DNA of 64,000 nucleotides from the NCBI RefSeq assembly GCF_001669775.1, contig NZ_LXWK01000016.1:558001-622000 (forward strand), read 5' to 3'. The stretch comes from Rheinheimera sp. SA_1. Lineage in GTDB: Bacteria > Pseudomonadota > Gammaproteobacteria > Enterobacterales > Alteromonadaceae. Below are positions 16,940 through 25,701 of the stretch, piece by piece. The notes beneath the pieces were generated by a model that was not told the origin of the DNA, searched no databases, and worked only from the letters and a program-made list of their open reading frames with translations. The translations under genes and the position numbers were made by a program. Position 1 is the first letter of the stretch; the number at the start of each line of letters is the position of its first letter.

Positions 16940-17659
16940 TTAATAAGGCAACTGCTTGCCATCCCAATTTAGCAAGGCACCGTGGTCGGCCGCTTGCAGA
17001 TGTTCAGCAACCTGCCACAACCGCAGCGCCGTCTCTGCCGTTGTTTGTAATTGCCCTACCGGCAGATTTTTAGTAAATGGCGCAGCCAACAAAGTATCGG
17101 TGGTGCCTGGATGTACTGTGGCTATCCACGTTTGTCGCTGCTGCCGCTGTAACTCAATGGCCGCCGTTTTCACAGCCATATTCAGTGCTGCTTTTGCCGC
17201 CCGATAGCTGTACCAGCCGCCCAGCTGATTGTCAGTATTACTGCCGACTTTTGCGCTTAAAACCAGAACTTTGCAAGGTTGCTGCAGTAAATAAGACCAG
17301 ATGGTTTTGAGATGGAGCATTGGCACCAGATAATTGACCCACCAGCTTCGCCCCGCGCCAGCCACGTCCAATTGTCGGATAGTCTTTTCAGCTTTTACCT
17401 CCGCGAGTTGCAGTAAACCATGGCAAATAAACAGCACTTGCGGTTGATATTGCAGGCAAATTTCTGGAAGCGTTTGTTCCAGCGCTTGCAGGTCTTGTTG
17501 ATGATAATCAAGCTGTTGCCAGACGATTGACGATACAAGTGTCGCTGGTCGCGCCTGACGGCTGACACCAATTGCTTGCCAACCTTTTTCAACGGCCAAT
17601 TGCAGCAACGCCTGACCAATACCACTGCTAGCCCCTAACACCAGTAAACAGCCGCTCAA
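16940..17659 (-). CDS. Short-chain dehydrogenase/reductase (SDR)
   Basis: A 239-aa Rossmann-fold oxidoreductase. The N-terminal nucleotide motif is LVLGASSGIGQAL, the catalytic Ser is in VLVLSAKVGS, and the active-site pair is Y-R-A-A-K in GWYSYRAAKAALNM. It resembles the C-factor/YciK-like branch without a clear substrate. The start is a TTG whose bases overlap the stop of the upstream FAD oxidoreductase gene (TTGA), so the two are co-translated and may act in one pathway. No terminator was identified after it. Confidence 0.8.
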   Translation of the reverse strand: MSGCLLVLGASSGIGQALLQLAVEKGWQAIGVSRQARPATLVSSIVWQQLDYHQQDLQALEQTLPEICLQYQPQVLFICHGLLQLAEVKAEKTIRQLDVAGAGRSWWVNYLVPMLHLKTIWSYLLQQPCKVLVLSAKVGSNTDNQLGGWYSYRAAKAALNMAVKTAAIELQRQQRQTWIATVHPGTTDTLLAAPFTKNLPVGQLQTTAETALRLWQVAEHLQAADHGALLNWDGKQLPY

Positions 17660-18699
17660 CGTTGCGGCCCGCTTTTATGCTGCGCACTGAGTAGCTGTTC
17701 AGCTGCTGTGACTCCGGAAATCCAGGCGTTTTCCACCCGACCGCCTAAGGTCCAGTCGCCTGCTATAGCTAACTGCATTTTCGCATCATAAAGCACACCA
17801 CAAGGCGCGATGGCCGGATTGTAGCTGGCATATAACCAACGATGGCACAAAGCAGCAGCCACATCGACCGTGCGCCCTAACACCCGAACCAGCTCGGCTG
17901 CGGCAAGTTCGGTGATCAGTTCGGCACTGGCTTCCAGTTCTTGGGCACTGAAATCGGCGCTAAAATGCAGCAACCATTGCTCTGGCGCTTCTGGCACATC
18001 GCGCAGGCGTGCACTTTGCCGACCGGGTTTGGTGGATTGACGCGTTATCCAACTGGCAGCGCCATCTTTCACAAAAATGGCATCCATACTGACGTGGGTG
18101 GGAGTCGCCAGTTCCAGCAACACGGCCCAGCACGGCATCAAACTCTGCCGTGGAATTTGTGTACAAATAGGCGCGCCGATAAGGAGCTGAAAGCTCTGCT
18201 CCGGCGGACAGGTCAGCAGCACCGCATCAAAACCGCCATAGCATTCACCTTGCTCAGAACACAGTTGCCACTGCCCGTGCGAATGACTGCTGACATTACT
18301 AGTGATAAAACTTAATTCATTGATTTTGCATTGATAATGAATATCAACACCGCCAAAAGCCGGCACCAGCATCTGATGCATGGTGCTCGTGCCGATATAA
18401 CGGGTTTGTTGATCATCAGAGCGCGACAACACGCCATGTTCAGACACCCATGGCTGCATCGACCAAATCTGCGCCAGCCCTTGACTGCACCACAGTTCAA
18501 CCTGCGCCATAAAACCAACATCACGGGCGGTAAAATACTGCGCGCCTAAATCCAGACTGCCGGCCAACGCTCTTTTACTACTCATCCGCCCACCAGGCCC
18601 GCGCGATTTCTCAAACACACTGACCTGACAGCCTCGTTGTTTCAGCACACTTACTGCAGCCGCCGCACTGACGCCTGCTCCAATAATGGCAATATTCAC
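17656..18699 (-). CDS. NAD(P)/FAD-dependent oxidoreductase (renalase-like)
   Basis: A 347-aa flavoprotein. The N-terminal FAD dinucleotide motif is IAIIGAGVSAAAAVSVL, followed by the second flavin motif VFEKSRGPGGRMSSKR and DLGAQYFTARD, which characterise the bacterial renalase-like amine-oxidase branch. The C-terminal AIAGDWTLGGRVENAWISG completes the FAD site. The reaction is unknown; bacterial renalase relatives oxidise abnormal dihydro-NAD(P) isomers. GTG start with AGGAG five bases upstream. Co-translated with the SDR. The 184-base gap to msrA holds the two divergent promoters and nothing else recognised. Confidence 0.78.
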   Translation of the reverse strand: MNIAIIGAGVSAAAAVSVLKQRGCQVSVFEKSRGPGGRMSSKRALAGSLDLGAQYFTARDVGFMAQVELWCSQGLAQIWSMQPWVSEHGVLSRSDDQQTRYIGTSTMHQMLVPAFGGVDIHYQCKINELSFITSNVSSHSHGQWQLCSEQGECYGGFDAVLLTCPPEQSFQLLIGAPICTQIPRQSLMPCWAVLLELATPTHVSMDAIFVKDGAASWITRQSTKPGRQSARLRDVPEAPEQWLLHFSADFSAQELEASAELITELAAAELVRVLGRTVDVAAALCHRWLYASYNPAIAPCGVLYDAKMQLAIAGDWTLGGRVENAWISGVTAAEQLLSAQHKSGPQR

Positions 18700-18883
18700 T
18701 TGAACTCCTGTGATCTAAAACAGCGATTGTCCAAAAAATCAGCAGTGCACGTTTTCAATACAAAAACAACCAAACCAGCACTCCCTACTCACGATAGCCA
18801 GCACTAAAATTTACCTTACTATTGGTTTAGACTACGATGCCCCCATGTTGACAGATCAACTGGATAAATAACCGGAGTATCTA

Positions 18884-19423
18884 ATGAACACACAAGTTGC
18901 CACTTTCGCCGGCGGTTGTTTCTGGTGTATCGAAGCGGCCTTTAATCAACTGCAAGGCGTGATCAGCGCCACCAGTGGCTATATGGGCGGTCAGACCGCA
19001 AACCCGAACTATCGTGATATTTGTACCGGCCAGACCGGGCATGCTGAAGTGGTACAACTGCAGTTTGACCCTGCAGTGGTGAGTTACCGGCAATTACTGG
19101 AAATTTTGTTTTTCCTGCACGACCCGACCACGTTAAATCGTCAGGGCAATGACGTGGGTACACAATACCGTTCAGCAGTGTTTGTGCATAACGAACAACA
19201 GCAGGCTGAATTGCAACAGTTCATCGCAGAACTGACGCAGCATCAAGTTTACCCGGCAGCGATTGTCACCAGCATAGAGCCAGTTGCGACTTTTTATCCG
19301 GCGGAACAATATCATCAGGGTTACGCTGCGCAAAACCCCAATCAGCCTTATTGCCAGTTTTTAGTGCTGCCCAAACTTGCTAAGTTTCGGCAGCAGTTTG
19401 CGACATTACAAAAACCGAGCTAG
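18884..19423 (+). CDS. msrA: Peptide-methionine (S)-S-oxide reductase MsrA
   Basis: A 179-aa enzyme that reduces methionine-S-sulfoxide in proteins. The active-site motif AGGCFWCIEAAF carries the catalytic Cys at about residue 13 (GCFWC). Further landmarks are GYMGGQTANPNYRDICTGQTGHAEVV, LFFLHDPTTLNRQGNDVGTQYRS and YHQGYAAQNP. Only the GCFWC cysteines and one near the C-terminus (YCQF) are available for recycling. There is no signal peptide, so it is cytosolic. ATG has CCGGAG seven bases upstream. It stands alone, convergent to btuB. Confidence 0.95.
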   Translation: MNTQVATFAGGCFWCIEAAFNQLQGVISATSGYMGGQTANPNYRDICTGQTGHAEVVQLQFDPAVVSYRQLLEILFFLHDPTTLNRQGNDVGTQYRSAVFVHNEQQQAELQQFIAELTQHQVYPAAIVTSIEPVATFYPAEQYHQGYAAQNPNQPYCQFLVLPKLAKFRQQFATLQKPS

Positions 19424-19464
19424 CTGGCGCTTCATCGCCAGCAAACGCATCAAAAAACAGCTGT

Positions 19465-19489
19465 AAAAAAGCCGCGACGAGCGCGGCTT
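19465..19489 (-). terminator. Rho-independent terminator of btuB
   Basis: On the minus strand AAGCCGCG and CGCGGCTT pair around a short loop and are followed by six T, about 40 bases after the btuB stop. On the plus strand the T-run is weaker, so msrA may or may not share it. Confidence 0.85.
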
Positions 19490-19527
19490 GGTGTTGATAC
19501 TTTTAGTAATCTCTTTCTACAACCAGA

Positions 19528-21381
19528 CTAGTAGGACAGTACTTGAACCGATAACCCAAACTCAACACCAGCGGTGCGATAACCCAGGTTGGTTTGATAT
19601 TCTTTATCGAACAGGTTATCCACTTTTGCCCGCAGGGTAATATTCGGCTGCCATTGGTAGGCCAGGCCTAAGTTCCAAATAAGGTAGCTGCCTAATTCCG
19701 GTTGTAATTTACCATCCCAGGTTTTGCCAGAGAACGAGCGGCTCTGATACAAAGCATGGCTGCTGAACGTCCAGTCTTGCCATTGTTTGCTGCTGTTCCA
19801 GCTTACTTTATGCGCCGGACGTTTCACCAGTTTTAAGCCAGTTTTTTCATCTTTGCCGTTGAGATAACCGTAGCTAAAGTTTTGACTGGTACCCAATAAA
19901 TCAAAACCAGCAGTGACTTCCCCACCTTCAACGCTCGCCAACAGCACATTGCTAGCCGTTTTGCCGCCGATAATCAGATTGGTTAAATCACGGTCAAACA
20001 ACACCACATCTAACTGTAGCTTCGAACCGTTATAAGCAAGGCCTACTTCACGTGAAGTTGATTCTTCCGGCTTTAATAATGAGTTACCAAAGTCTGGCCA
20101 ATATAAATCGTTAAAGGTCGGCACTTTAAAGGCGGTACCCTGGCTTAAACGACCGGTCAACTGTTCGGTAAAGCGATAACCGCCACTCAGCTGATAAGTA
20201 TTTTTGCTGCCGTAACCTGTTACGTTATCGTGGCGACCGGTCGCGTCAAATAACCATTGTTCGCCCTGAAAACCGATCCCGCTGAACACACTTTGGTTGG
20301 TTCTTTTATCCTGCGAATATTTCGGCGCGTTTTTATTAACAAGCTCCTGATACCAGTTAGTGCCGCCAATCAAATTCCATTGCTGGTTCAAGGTCACTGT
20401 TGCCTGATAACTGGCTTCTTCGCGTTTGGTTTCAAATAACGAATCTGCCACTTTCAAACCATAGCTGGTATCACGGTCAATACTGTGTGAAAGCTTCAGC
20501 TGATGGTTGACCACGTCTTGCTGCAGGCTCCAGTCCAGCTGATGTGAATCTTGCTGGGTATTGGCTTTATCACCACCAAAGCTGGTATCAAACTCGTAAT
20601 AGCCGTCATTGAGCTGCGACTGCCACTTGAATAAGCCAATGGCAGACTGATAATCGGCACCTGCTTTGAGATAACTTTGCTGATAACCATCATCATCCGG
20701 ATCGGCATTTAATTTGGCAGAAAAGCCTTCTGCGCGGGAAGTACCGACAGTGCCAAACAGGTTTAGATTATCCTGCACCTTGGTGCTGCCGGATAAACTG
20801 GCTTCGGCCTGACCAAAGCTGCCGATATTGGCATTAAATTCAACCTTTTGGCCCTGACGGGTGGTAATGGCAATCACACCACCTAAAGCATCTGAACCAT
20901 ACCAGGCCGCTTTCGGGCCACGGATCACTTCGATTTTTTCAACCAGTTCCAGCGGTACCATCGCCAATGCCTGATAGCCCAGCGTTGCCGAACCAATCCG
21001 CACGCCATCGAGTAGCACTAAGGTATGGCCGCTGCTACCACCACGAATAAACACGCTGCTGTTCTGACCACGACCACCGTCACGAGCGACACTGACACCA
21101 GCCACTTGCTGTAACAACGCCGGTAAATCCCGCACCTGGCGGCGGTCAATGTCGACACGATCAAGCACGGTGACGCTGGTCAGCGATGCTGATACCGGCC
21201 GTGCCTGACGGTTGGCGTAGACGCTGATATGCTCAATTGCTGCCTGGTCAGTTGTTGCTGATGTATTTTTTGCTGATGAATGATCGGCTGGTAAATTATT
21301 GGCTGGTAAAGAAACCGCAGCTGTTGCGGCAAAAGCAAAGGTACTGAACACAGCAGTGCTCAGTATTGAGAACTTCAACAT
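19528..21381 (-). CDS. btuB: TonB-dependent vitamin B12 receptor BtuB
   Basis: A 617-aa outer-membrane receptor. After the signal peptide (MLKFSILSTAVFSTFAFA) and a polar spacer comes a TonB box (EHISVYA). The plug domain contains LLQQVAGVSV, SVFIRGGSSGHTLVLLDGVRI, and VIRGPKAAWYGSDALGGVI. The rest is a 22-strand barrel rich in aromatic-terminated strands, ending in the barrel-assembly signal LSVQVLSY. Size and plug sequence fit BtuB, and the cobalamin riboswitch upstream confirms it. ATG 21381 has GGAG six bases upstream; a longer start at 21405 is unlikely. The transporter genes it serves lie 4 kb away on the other strand. Confidence 0.95.
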   Translation of the reverse strand: MLKFSILSTAVFSTFAFAATAAVSLPANNLPADHSSAKNTSATTDQAAIEHISVYANRQARPVSASLTSVTVLDRVDIDRRQVRDLPALLQQVAGVSVARDGGRGQNSSVFIRGGSSGHTLVLLDGVRIGSATLGYQALAMVPLELVEKIEVIRGPKAAWYGSDALGGVIAITTRQGQKVEFNANIGSFGQAEASLSGSTKVQDNLNLFGTVGTSRAEGFSAKLNADPDDDGYQQSYLKAGADYQSAIGLFKWQSQLNDGYYEFDTSFGGDKANTQQDSHQLDWSLQQDVVNHQLKLSHSIDRDTSYGLKVADSLFETKREEASYQATVTLNQQWNLIGGTNWYQELVNKNAPKYSQDKRTNQSVFSGIGFQGEQWLFDATGRHDNVTGYGSKNTYQLSGGYRFTEQLTGRLSQGTAFKVPTFNDLYWPDFGNSLLKPEESTSREVGLAYNGSKLQLDVVLFDRDLTNLIIGGKTASNVLLASVEGGEVTAGFDLLGTSQNFSYGYLNGKDEKTGLKLVKRPAHKVSWNSSKQWQDWTFSSHALYQSRSFSGKTWDGKLQPELGSYLIWNLGLAYQWQPNITLRAKVDNLFDKEYQTNLGYRTAGVEFGLSVQVLSY

Positions 21382-21424
21382 AATAACTCCATGGTACACG
21401 CCCACCGCGTGCAGTTGAGTGAAT

Positions 21425-21640
21425 GAACTTCTCAGGCCGGTCTCCGGGCTGCACTGTCAAACTTTTCAGTTTGACCAAGATCGCACCTTCCCATCGACTG
21501 ACAGTGGTTGAGCGATCTCCATCATGAAGTTCATGATGAGTGTTACCGTTGCGGGGGCAGCTCTGGCTTCGAACCAGATTCCCGTTTCACTGTTGTTTGC
21601 GATTGGCAGGATGACCAATGGCTAAAACAGCACCTGAAAA
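21425..21640 (-). promoter_or_regulatory. Cobalamin riboswitch controlling btuB
   Basis: The minus-strand leader contains the B12 box core (GCTGCCCCCGCAACGGTAA, near 21545-21565), preceded by ACGGGAATCTGGTTCGAAG, and the conserved 3' element CCCGGAGACCGGCCTGAGAA near 21430-21450. The upstream part carries CAGGTGCTG near its 5' end. This is the AdoCbl-responsive aptamer: bound cobalamin represses BtuB, here probably by hiding the ribosome site, because no T-run hairpin follows. Exact ends are estimates. Confidence 0.93.
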
Positions 21641-21651
21641 AATGCGGCCTC

Positions 21652-21679
21652 AGTGTAACGGCCGCGGCTACATTGTCAA
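21652..21679 (-). promoter_or_regulatory. Sigma-70 promoter of the btuB riboswitch transcript
   Basis: On the minus strand a perfect -35 TTGACA (21674-21679) is separated by 16 bases from TACACT (21652-21657), a fair -10. Transcription would begin near 21645, at the 5' end of the riboswitch. Confidence 0.7.
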
Positions 21680-21856
21680 TAGAAATCCAGATGGCTAATA
21701 AGATGTAGCGCTAGAGTTTGATTTATTCGCGGAAATTTTGATACTGATGTTAGAAAAAGCTGTTGAAATAGAACTGTCCAGAACTGAATGGTACCGTTTA
21801 CCGCTTATTTGCCCTCTAAAGCACTTAGGTTGTCAAATTATTGGATGCAGAAGAGG

Positions 21857-21885
21857 TTCGCTCGTTGCAGAGTTTCGCTTATAAT
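21857..21885 (+). promoter_or_regulatory. Probable promoter of the YajQ-family gene
   Basis: A consensus -10 TATAAT lies at 21880-21885, 17 bases after a weak -35-like TTCGCT (21857-21862), 34 bases before the start codon. Between the btuB promoter and this site (about 21680-21856) I see no gene or other element. Confidence 0.5.
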
Positions 21886-21919
21886 AGGCAGCTAAGTTTT
21901 AATCGAAAAAGAGAAAGCC

Positions 21920-22402
21920 ATGCCTTCATTTGATATTGTTTCAGAAATTGATATGAATCAAGCAAATAACGCGGTTGAGAACGCGAAACGCGAGCTTGAA
22001 ACCCGTTACGATTTTCGTGGCGTTGATGCCAAAATTGAGTTTAAAAAAGACCACATTGAATTGACCGCAGAAGCCGATCAGCAAGTGATGCAGCTGTTTG
22101 ATATTTTTGCAACCAAAGCGAGTAAGCTTCAGTTAGATGTCAGTAGTTTCAAACTTGAAAAAGAAGATCGTCATGGCAAATACATTACGCGCCATATCGT
22201 GATCAAGCAGGGCATTGACAAAGAACTCGCGAAAAAAATCGTTAAAATCGTCAAAGAAAGTAGTATTAAGGTGCAAGTAGCGATTCAAGGAGAAGAGTTA
22301 CGGGTCACTGGAAAAAATCGTGACGACCTGCAAGCCGCAATACAGTTGGTTCGGGGAAGTGACCTCGGCCAGCCTTTCCAATTTAAAAACTTTAGAGACT
22401 AG
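21920..22402 (+). CDS. YajQ family cyclic-di-GMP/nucleotide-binding protein
   Basis: A 160-aa protein matching the YajQ family from end to end: MPSFDIVSEIDMNQANNAVE, then the conserved ELETRYDFRGVDAKIE, KIVKESSIKVQVAIQGEELRVTGKNRDDLQAAI, and the terminal PFQFKNFRD. It consists of two ferredoxin-like RNP-type domains. Some members bind cyclic-di-GMP and influence transcription or virulence in Xanthomonas, but binding is not universal, so the ligand is left open here. It is monocistronic. Downstream lies an inverted repeat split by a palindromic element. Confidence 0.93.
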   Translation: MPSFDIVSEIDMNQANNAVENAKRELETRYDFRGVDAKIEFKKDHIELTAEADQQVMQLFDIFATKASKLQLDVSSFKLEKEDRHGKYITRHIVIKQGIDKELAKKIVKIVKESSIKVQVAIQGEELRVTGKNRDDLQAAIQLVRGSDLGQPFQFKNFRD

Positions 22403-22424
22403 TTAGTTCTTTATCAACCTGTAA

Positions 22425-22690
22425 TTCAGAGCTACCACAGACAATAGGTTTGCGATATATACCCAAAATCATTGAAGATTCGGAAAGGCCACGGTGGAAC
22501 CGCGGCAACTGAACGAATCTGGAACGCCAGTCCGACCCGGAGCATAGTAGTCCTATGTGACTGGCCGCGCTGGCGTCCCAGTCGGGCTGACGCCTCAGTG
22601 AGTGAAGGCGGCCAACAACCCCGAATCTTCAAGGATGACGGTTATACAAGCAAACTTATGAAATCGCTGTTGTGGGTGAGTAGCTCTGAA
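22425..22690. repeat. 11-bp inverted repeat flanking palindromic element copy 2
   Basis: TTCAGAGCTAC at 22425-22435 is exactly complementary to GTAGCTCTGAA at 22680-22690. Copy 2 of the dispersed element lies between the arms. Without the insert the arms would form a hairpin about 25-55 bases after the yajQ-type stop codon, in the place of a transcription terminator. Confidence 0.7.
22458..22646 (-). repeat. Dispersed palindromic element, copy 2 (189 bp, reverse orientation)
   Basis: Reading the minus strand it starts TATAACCGTCATCCTTGAAG and ends with CTTCAATGATTTTGGGTATA. It is longer than the others because both arms of an inner stem are present: CTGGGACGCCAG pairs with CTGGCGTTCCAG around the conserved CACATAG...CTATG hairpin. 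It may be the most complete form of the family. Confidence 0.9.
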
Positions 22691-22735
22691 CTAGGGTAAA
22701 GACCGGCACTCGAATACAAGTGGCAACACATATAA

Positions 22736-23104
22736 ATGAACATACCTATGACACTGAGCCCACATGTTTTCCGTATTCTACTGGTCCTGGCGCTGATGAT
22801 ATGCAGCTATGGTTTTTTAAAAGATGTCAGTGGCGTACCCTCAAGCTGGATGCCAAATGACAAGCTGATGCATTTAGGGGTCTTTATGGTGCTGATGCTG
22901 TTATGGCAATTGAGTTTTCACGGCCGCACCTTGGCAGGGTTGGTGCTGATGAGTATGTATGGCGGCCTGATTGAACTGGCACAACATTATCTGACAGTCC
23001 GTCAGGGTGACTGGTGGGACTGGCTGGCCGATATCTGCGGTATTTTACTGGCGCTGCTGCTTTGGAGATGGCGGCCTGCCCGCTTTAAAACCGTCAGCAC
23101 TTAA
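22736..23104 (+). CDS. VanZ-like family membrane protein
   Basis: A 122-aa protein with three to four hydrophobic helices. The VanZ-like pattern is visible: NDKLMHLGVFMVLMLLW, then a turn with a conserved Glu in YGGLIELAQHYL, then GDWWDWLADICGILLALLLW. VanZ was described in teicoplanin resistance, but chromosomal relatives in Gram-negatives have no known role. ATG 22736 or 22745 may be used. It is 15 bases upstream of panE and thus likely co-transcribed, without functional link evident. Confidence 0.75.
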   Translation: MNIPMTLSPHVFRILLVLALMICSYGFLKDVSGVPSSWMPNDKLMHLGVFMVLMLLWQLSFHGRTLAGLVLMSMYGGLIELAQHYLTVRQGDWWDWLADICGILLALLLWRWRPARFKTVST

Positions 23105-23119
23105 ACCCAAGGTCATCGC

Positions 23120-24052
23120 ATGGAACAACTTCAATCAGAGGTTTCAACCGGAATTTCACAAACACCTTGGCTGGTAGTTGGGCGTGGTGCTATTGGCCTG
23201 CTCGCTGCCAGCCGCTTGGCATTAGCAAATCAGCAGGTACATTTGTGGCTACGTCAGCCGCAACATCTGAATTTCCGGTTTAGTGTTGGCAGTCGCGATT
23301 ATCCAATGCAACTTGCTGCCGCAAGCCACGGTCCTTTTACCAAAGTGCTGATCCCGGTCAAAGCCTTTGATACCGTCGCCGCAGTGCAACAGTTATTGCC
23401 GCATCTTACCGAAAACGCGCAAATCGTGTTATGTCACAACGGCATGGGCACCCTCGAGCAAGTCCAGCCGTTACTGTTGCCAACACAGAGCCTCTGGTTC
23501 GCTAGCACCACCCAAGGTGCTTACAAACCATCTCCATTGCAAGTGCGGCATACGGGTTTTGGCGAAACCATGCTCGGCGCTTGTAACGCTGCCGCCAGAA
23601 GTTCTGTCACAACCATAGCCAGCGAGCTGAATACAGCTTTAGGTCCATTGCAGCAAGTGCCGGATATCACACCTTACTTGTGGAAAAAATTGGCAATCAA
23701 TTGTGTGATTAATCCGCTGACGGCGTTATTGCAGGTTCGCAATGGCGAATTATTAAAAGCAGAATATCAGGTGCAAATCAGTCAACTGCTGAGTGAGTTT
23801 GTATTGGTGGCGAAGGCCTGTGGCCAACAATTTAGCCTGGAACAGTTACAGCAACTGATTGAAAAAGTGCAACAAACCACGGCACAAAATTTCTCGTCAA
23901 TGCAACAGGATGTCGCCAACCAACGTCGAACTGAGCTCAATGCCATCACCGGCTTTTTATTGCAGCAGGCGGCGGCTAATCAAATCCAACTTCCGGCACA
24001 TCAGACGCTTTATCAGCAGCTAACTGCCAGGTTACAGCCCTGGCAGTATTAA
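23120..24052 (+). CDS. panE: 2-dehydropantoate 2-reductase PanE
   Basis: A 310-aa NADPH-dependent ketopantoate reductase in pantothenate (CoA) synthesis. The N-terminal nucleotide motif is VVGRGAIGLLAA, followed by VKAFDT and LCHNGMGTLEQV. The catalytic Lys lies in LWKKLAINCVINPLTALLQVRNGEL, and the C-terminal helical domain contains a long Gln-rich stretch (EQLQQLIEKVQQTTAQN) and NAITGFLL. The first 14 residues before the Rossmann fold are an extension; no better start is visible. It is convergent with thiI, 26 bases apart. Confidence 0.9.
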   Translation: MEQLQSEVSTGISQTPWLVVGRGAIGLLAASRLALANQQVHLWLRQPQHLNFRFSVGSRDYPMQLAAASHGPFTKVLIPVKAFDTVAAVQQLLPHLTENAQIVLCHNGMGTLEQVQPLLLPTQSLWFASTTQGAYKPSPLQVRHTGFGETMLGACNAAARSSVTTIASELNTALGPLQQVPDITPYLWKKLAINCVINPLTALLQVRNGELLKAEYQVQISQLLSEFVLVAKACGQQFSLEQLQQLIEKVQQTTAQNFSSMQQDVANQRRTELNAITGFLLQQAAANQIQLPAHQTLYQQLTARLQPWQY

Positions 24053-24078
24053 TTTCTGCAACAATTACCAGTCGTCGC

Positions 24079-25542
24079 TTACTCTGGCTTTTTATAAACC
24101 GCCACATTCTGATAACCCTGCTCTTTGAGCAGCAAAGCCTGCAGCTTACTCATCACGCCGCGATCACAATATAAATAATACTGCTGTGCCTGATCCAAAG
24201 CAGCGAAGCCATTGGCGATTTTGTAAAACGGTAGTTCAATTACCGCGTGATCGGTTAATTGCAATGGAAAACGCTCGGTTTCATCCGGCGCCCGTACATC
24301 CAGCACTATGGCACCTGCCGGCAATACAGTTTCCAGCGAGACGGTCGCAACCTGCTGCTCAGCCTGATATTCAATGGTTCGAATATCCATCACTTTGGCG
24401 TTAGTGCTGACATGCTCCAAAATCGTGAAGTCAAAACGTTGTTCCGCAGCATTCACTTCCGACAGCACTGCATTAACCGTTGGGCTTTTTGAAATGACCC
24501 CACAATACTCGGGCATCGTTTTGGCTAAATCTTCCACGCCAATTGCCCGCGCAATATCAATAATCTCTTGTTTATCCTGATAAATAAGTGGTCTTAAAAT
24601 CAGCATTTCAGTAACGCGGTCAATCACATTCAAGTTAACGATGGTTTGGCTGGCCACCTGGCCGACACTTTCACCGGTAATCACAGCTTTGATATTCAGG
24701 CTTTCGGCGACTGTTGCGGCGGCGCGCATCATCATTCGTTTGAGCACCACGCCCATCAGGCCACTGTCGATTTTTTCCAGAATTTCAGTGACAACTGGTG
24801 CAAAATCGACCGACACAAATTTGACCTTGTGCGATAGGCTATATTTTTGCCACAAGTAAAAAGACATTTGTCGCACGCCAGTTTCATGTGCCGCGCCACC
24901 GAGATTAAAAAACAGGAAATGGGTGCGCAGGCCTTTGCGGATCATCAGATAACTAGCTACCGCCGAATCAAAACCACCGGAAATTAACGACAATACATCG
25001 CCTTGCGATGGCAGTGGAAAACCGCCCATGCCGTGATACATCTGGCGCACAATCATCAGTTTATCGCGTTTAATTTCAACATGAACTGTCAGATCCGGAT
25101 TTTTTAACCGCACTTGCGCTGAGGCAATATGTTGATTTAATCCGCCGCCAATATAACGTTCGGCTTCAATCGAAGAAAAAGGATGATCGCCGGTGCGTTT
25201 GACCCGCACGCAGAAGCTTTTGTGCTCCAGCTGCGCGCGATACAGCTCCAGTACTTGCTCAAAAATATGATGCAACGACTCAAAACTACCGGACTGCATT
25301 TCAGCAAATTGCACGATGCCGGGAATACACTGCAGATGCTCAAGCAATTGTCGCCGCAGTTTGTCGCAGTCCTGTTGGGCAGTGACGGTCAAATGATCAT
25401 AAAAATTGCGAACTTCGATGGCGGGGTCAAGCTGCAGCAAAATCGTTTTGATATTTTGCTCCAGTAACATAGTCTGGCGTTTGCGGACCGACTTACTTTT
25501 GATGGAAATTTCCGGATGTAACTTGATAATAAATTCGATCAT
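24079..25542 (-). CDS. thiI: tRNA 4-thiouridine synthase ThiI
   Basis: A 487-aa enzyme for 4-thiouridine at position 8 of tRNA and sulfur transfer into thiamine. It opens MIEFIIKLHPEISIKSKSVRKRQ as in the E. coli family, with a ferredoxin-like and THUMP region to about residue 165. The PP-loop is LISGGFDSAVASYLM. A Cys in MPEYCGVIS (E. coli Cys344 equivalent) and a C-terminal rhodanese domain with persulfide Cys in YLYCDRGVMS (Cys456 equivalent) are both present, so this is the long, complete form. I use ATG 25542; the frame extends to 25560. Confidence 0.95.
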   Translation of the reverse strand: MIEFIIKLHPEISIKSKSVRKRQTMLLEQNIKTILLQLDPAIEVRNFYDHLTVTAQQDCDKLRRQLLEHLQCIPGIVQFAEMQSGSFESLHHIFEQVLELYRAQLEHKSFCVRVKRTGDHPFSSIEAERYIGGGLNQHIASAQVRLKNPDLTVHVEIKRDKLMIVRQMYHGMGGFPLPSQGDVLSLISGGFDSAVASYLMIRKGLRTHFLFFNLGGAAHETGVRQMSFYLWQKYSLSHKVKFVSVDFAPVVTEILEKIDSGLMGVVLKRMMMRAAATVAESLNIKAVITGESVGQVASQTIVNLNVIDRVTEMLILRPLIYQDKQEIIDIARAIGVEDLAKTMPEYCGVISKSPTVNAVLSEVNAAEQRFDFTILEHVSTNAKVMDIRTIEYQAEQQVATVSLETVLPAGAIVLDVRAPDETERFPLQLTDHAVIELPFYKIANGFAALDQAQQYYLYCDRGVMSKLQALLLKEQGYQNVAVYKKPE

Positions 25543-25701
25543 AAGCCGCTGCCACCACAAAAAAACTGGCGCGCATTATAACGTCATATTTGATGAATGT
25601 GCGGCAAAACTAACATTCCCAGCTGTTTTACCGCCGATAAAACTGGCGCTGCATCGGGTGATAGGCAAAAACACAGCACCCAAAGCAGCAACTCGCATAC
25701 T

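Noticed and set aside
21508-21708. 66-aa ORF across the btuB leader
   Set aside because: It lies on the opposite strand of the cobalamin riboswitch and its promoter; the bases are explained by the RNA structure.
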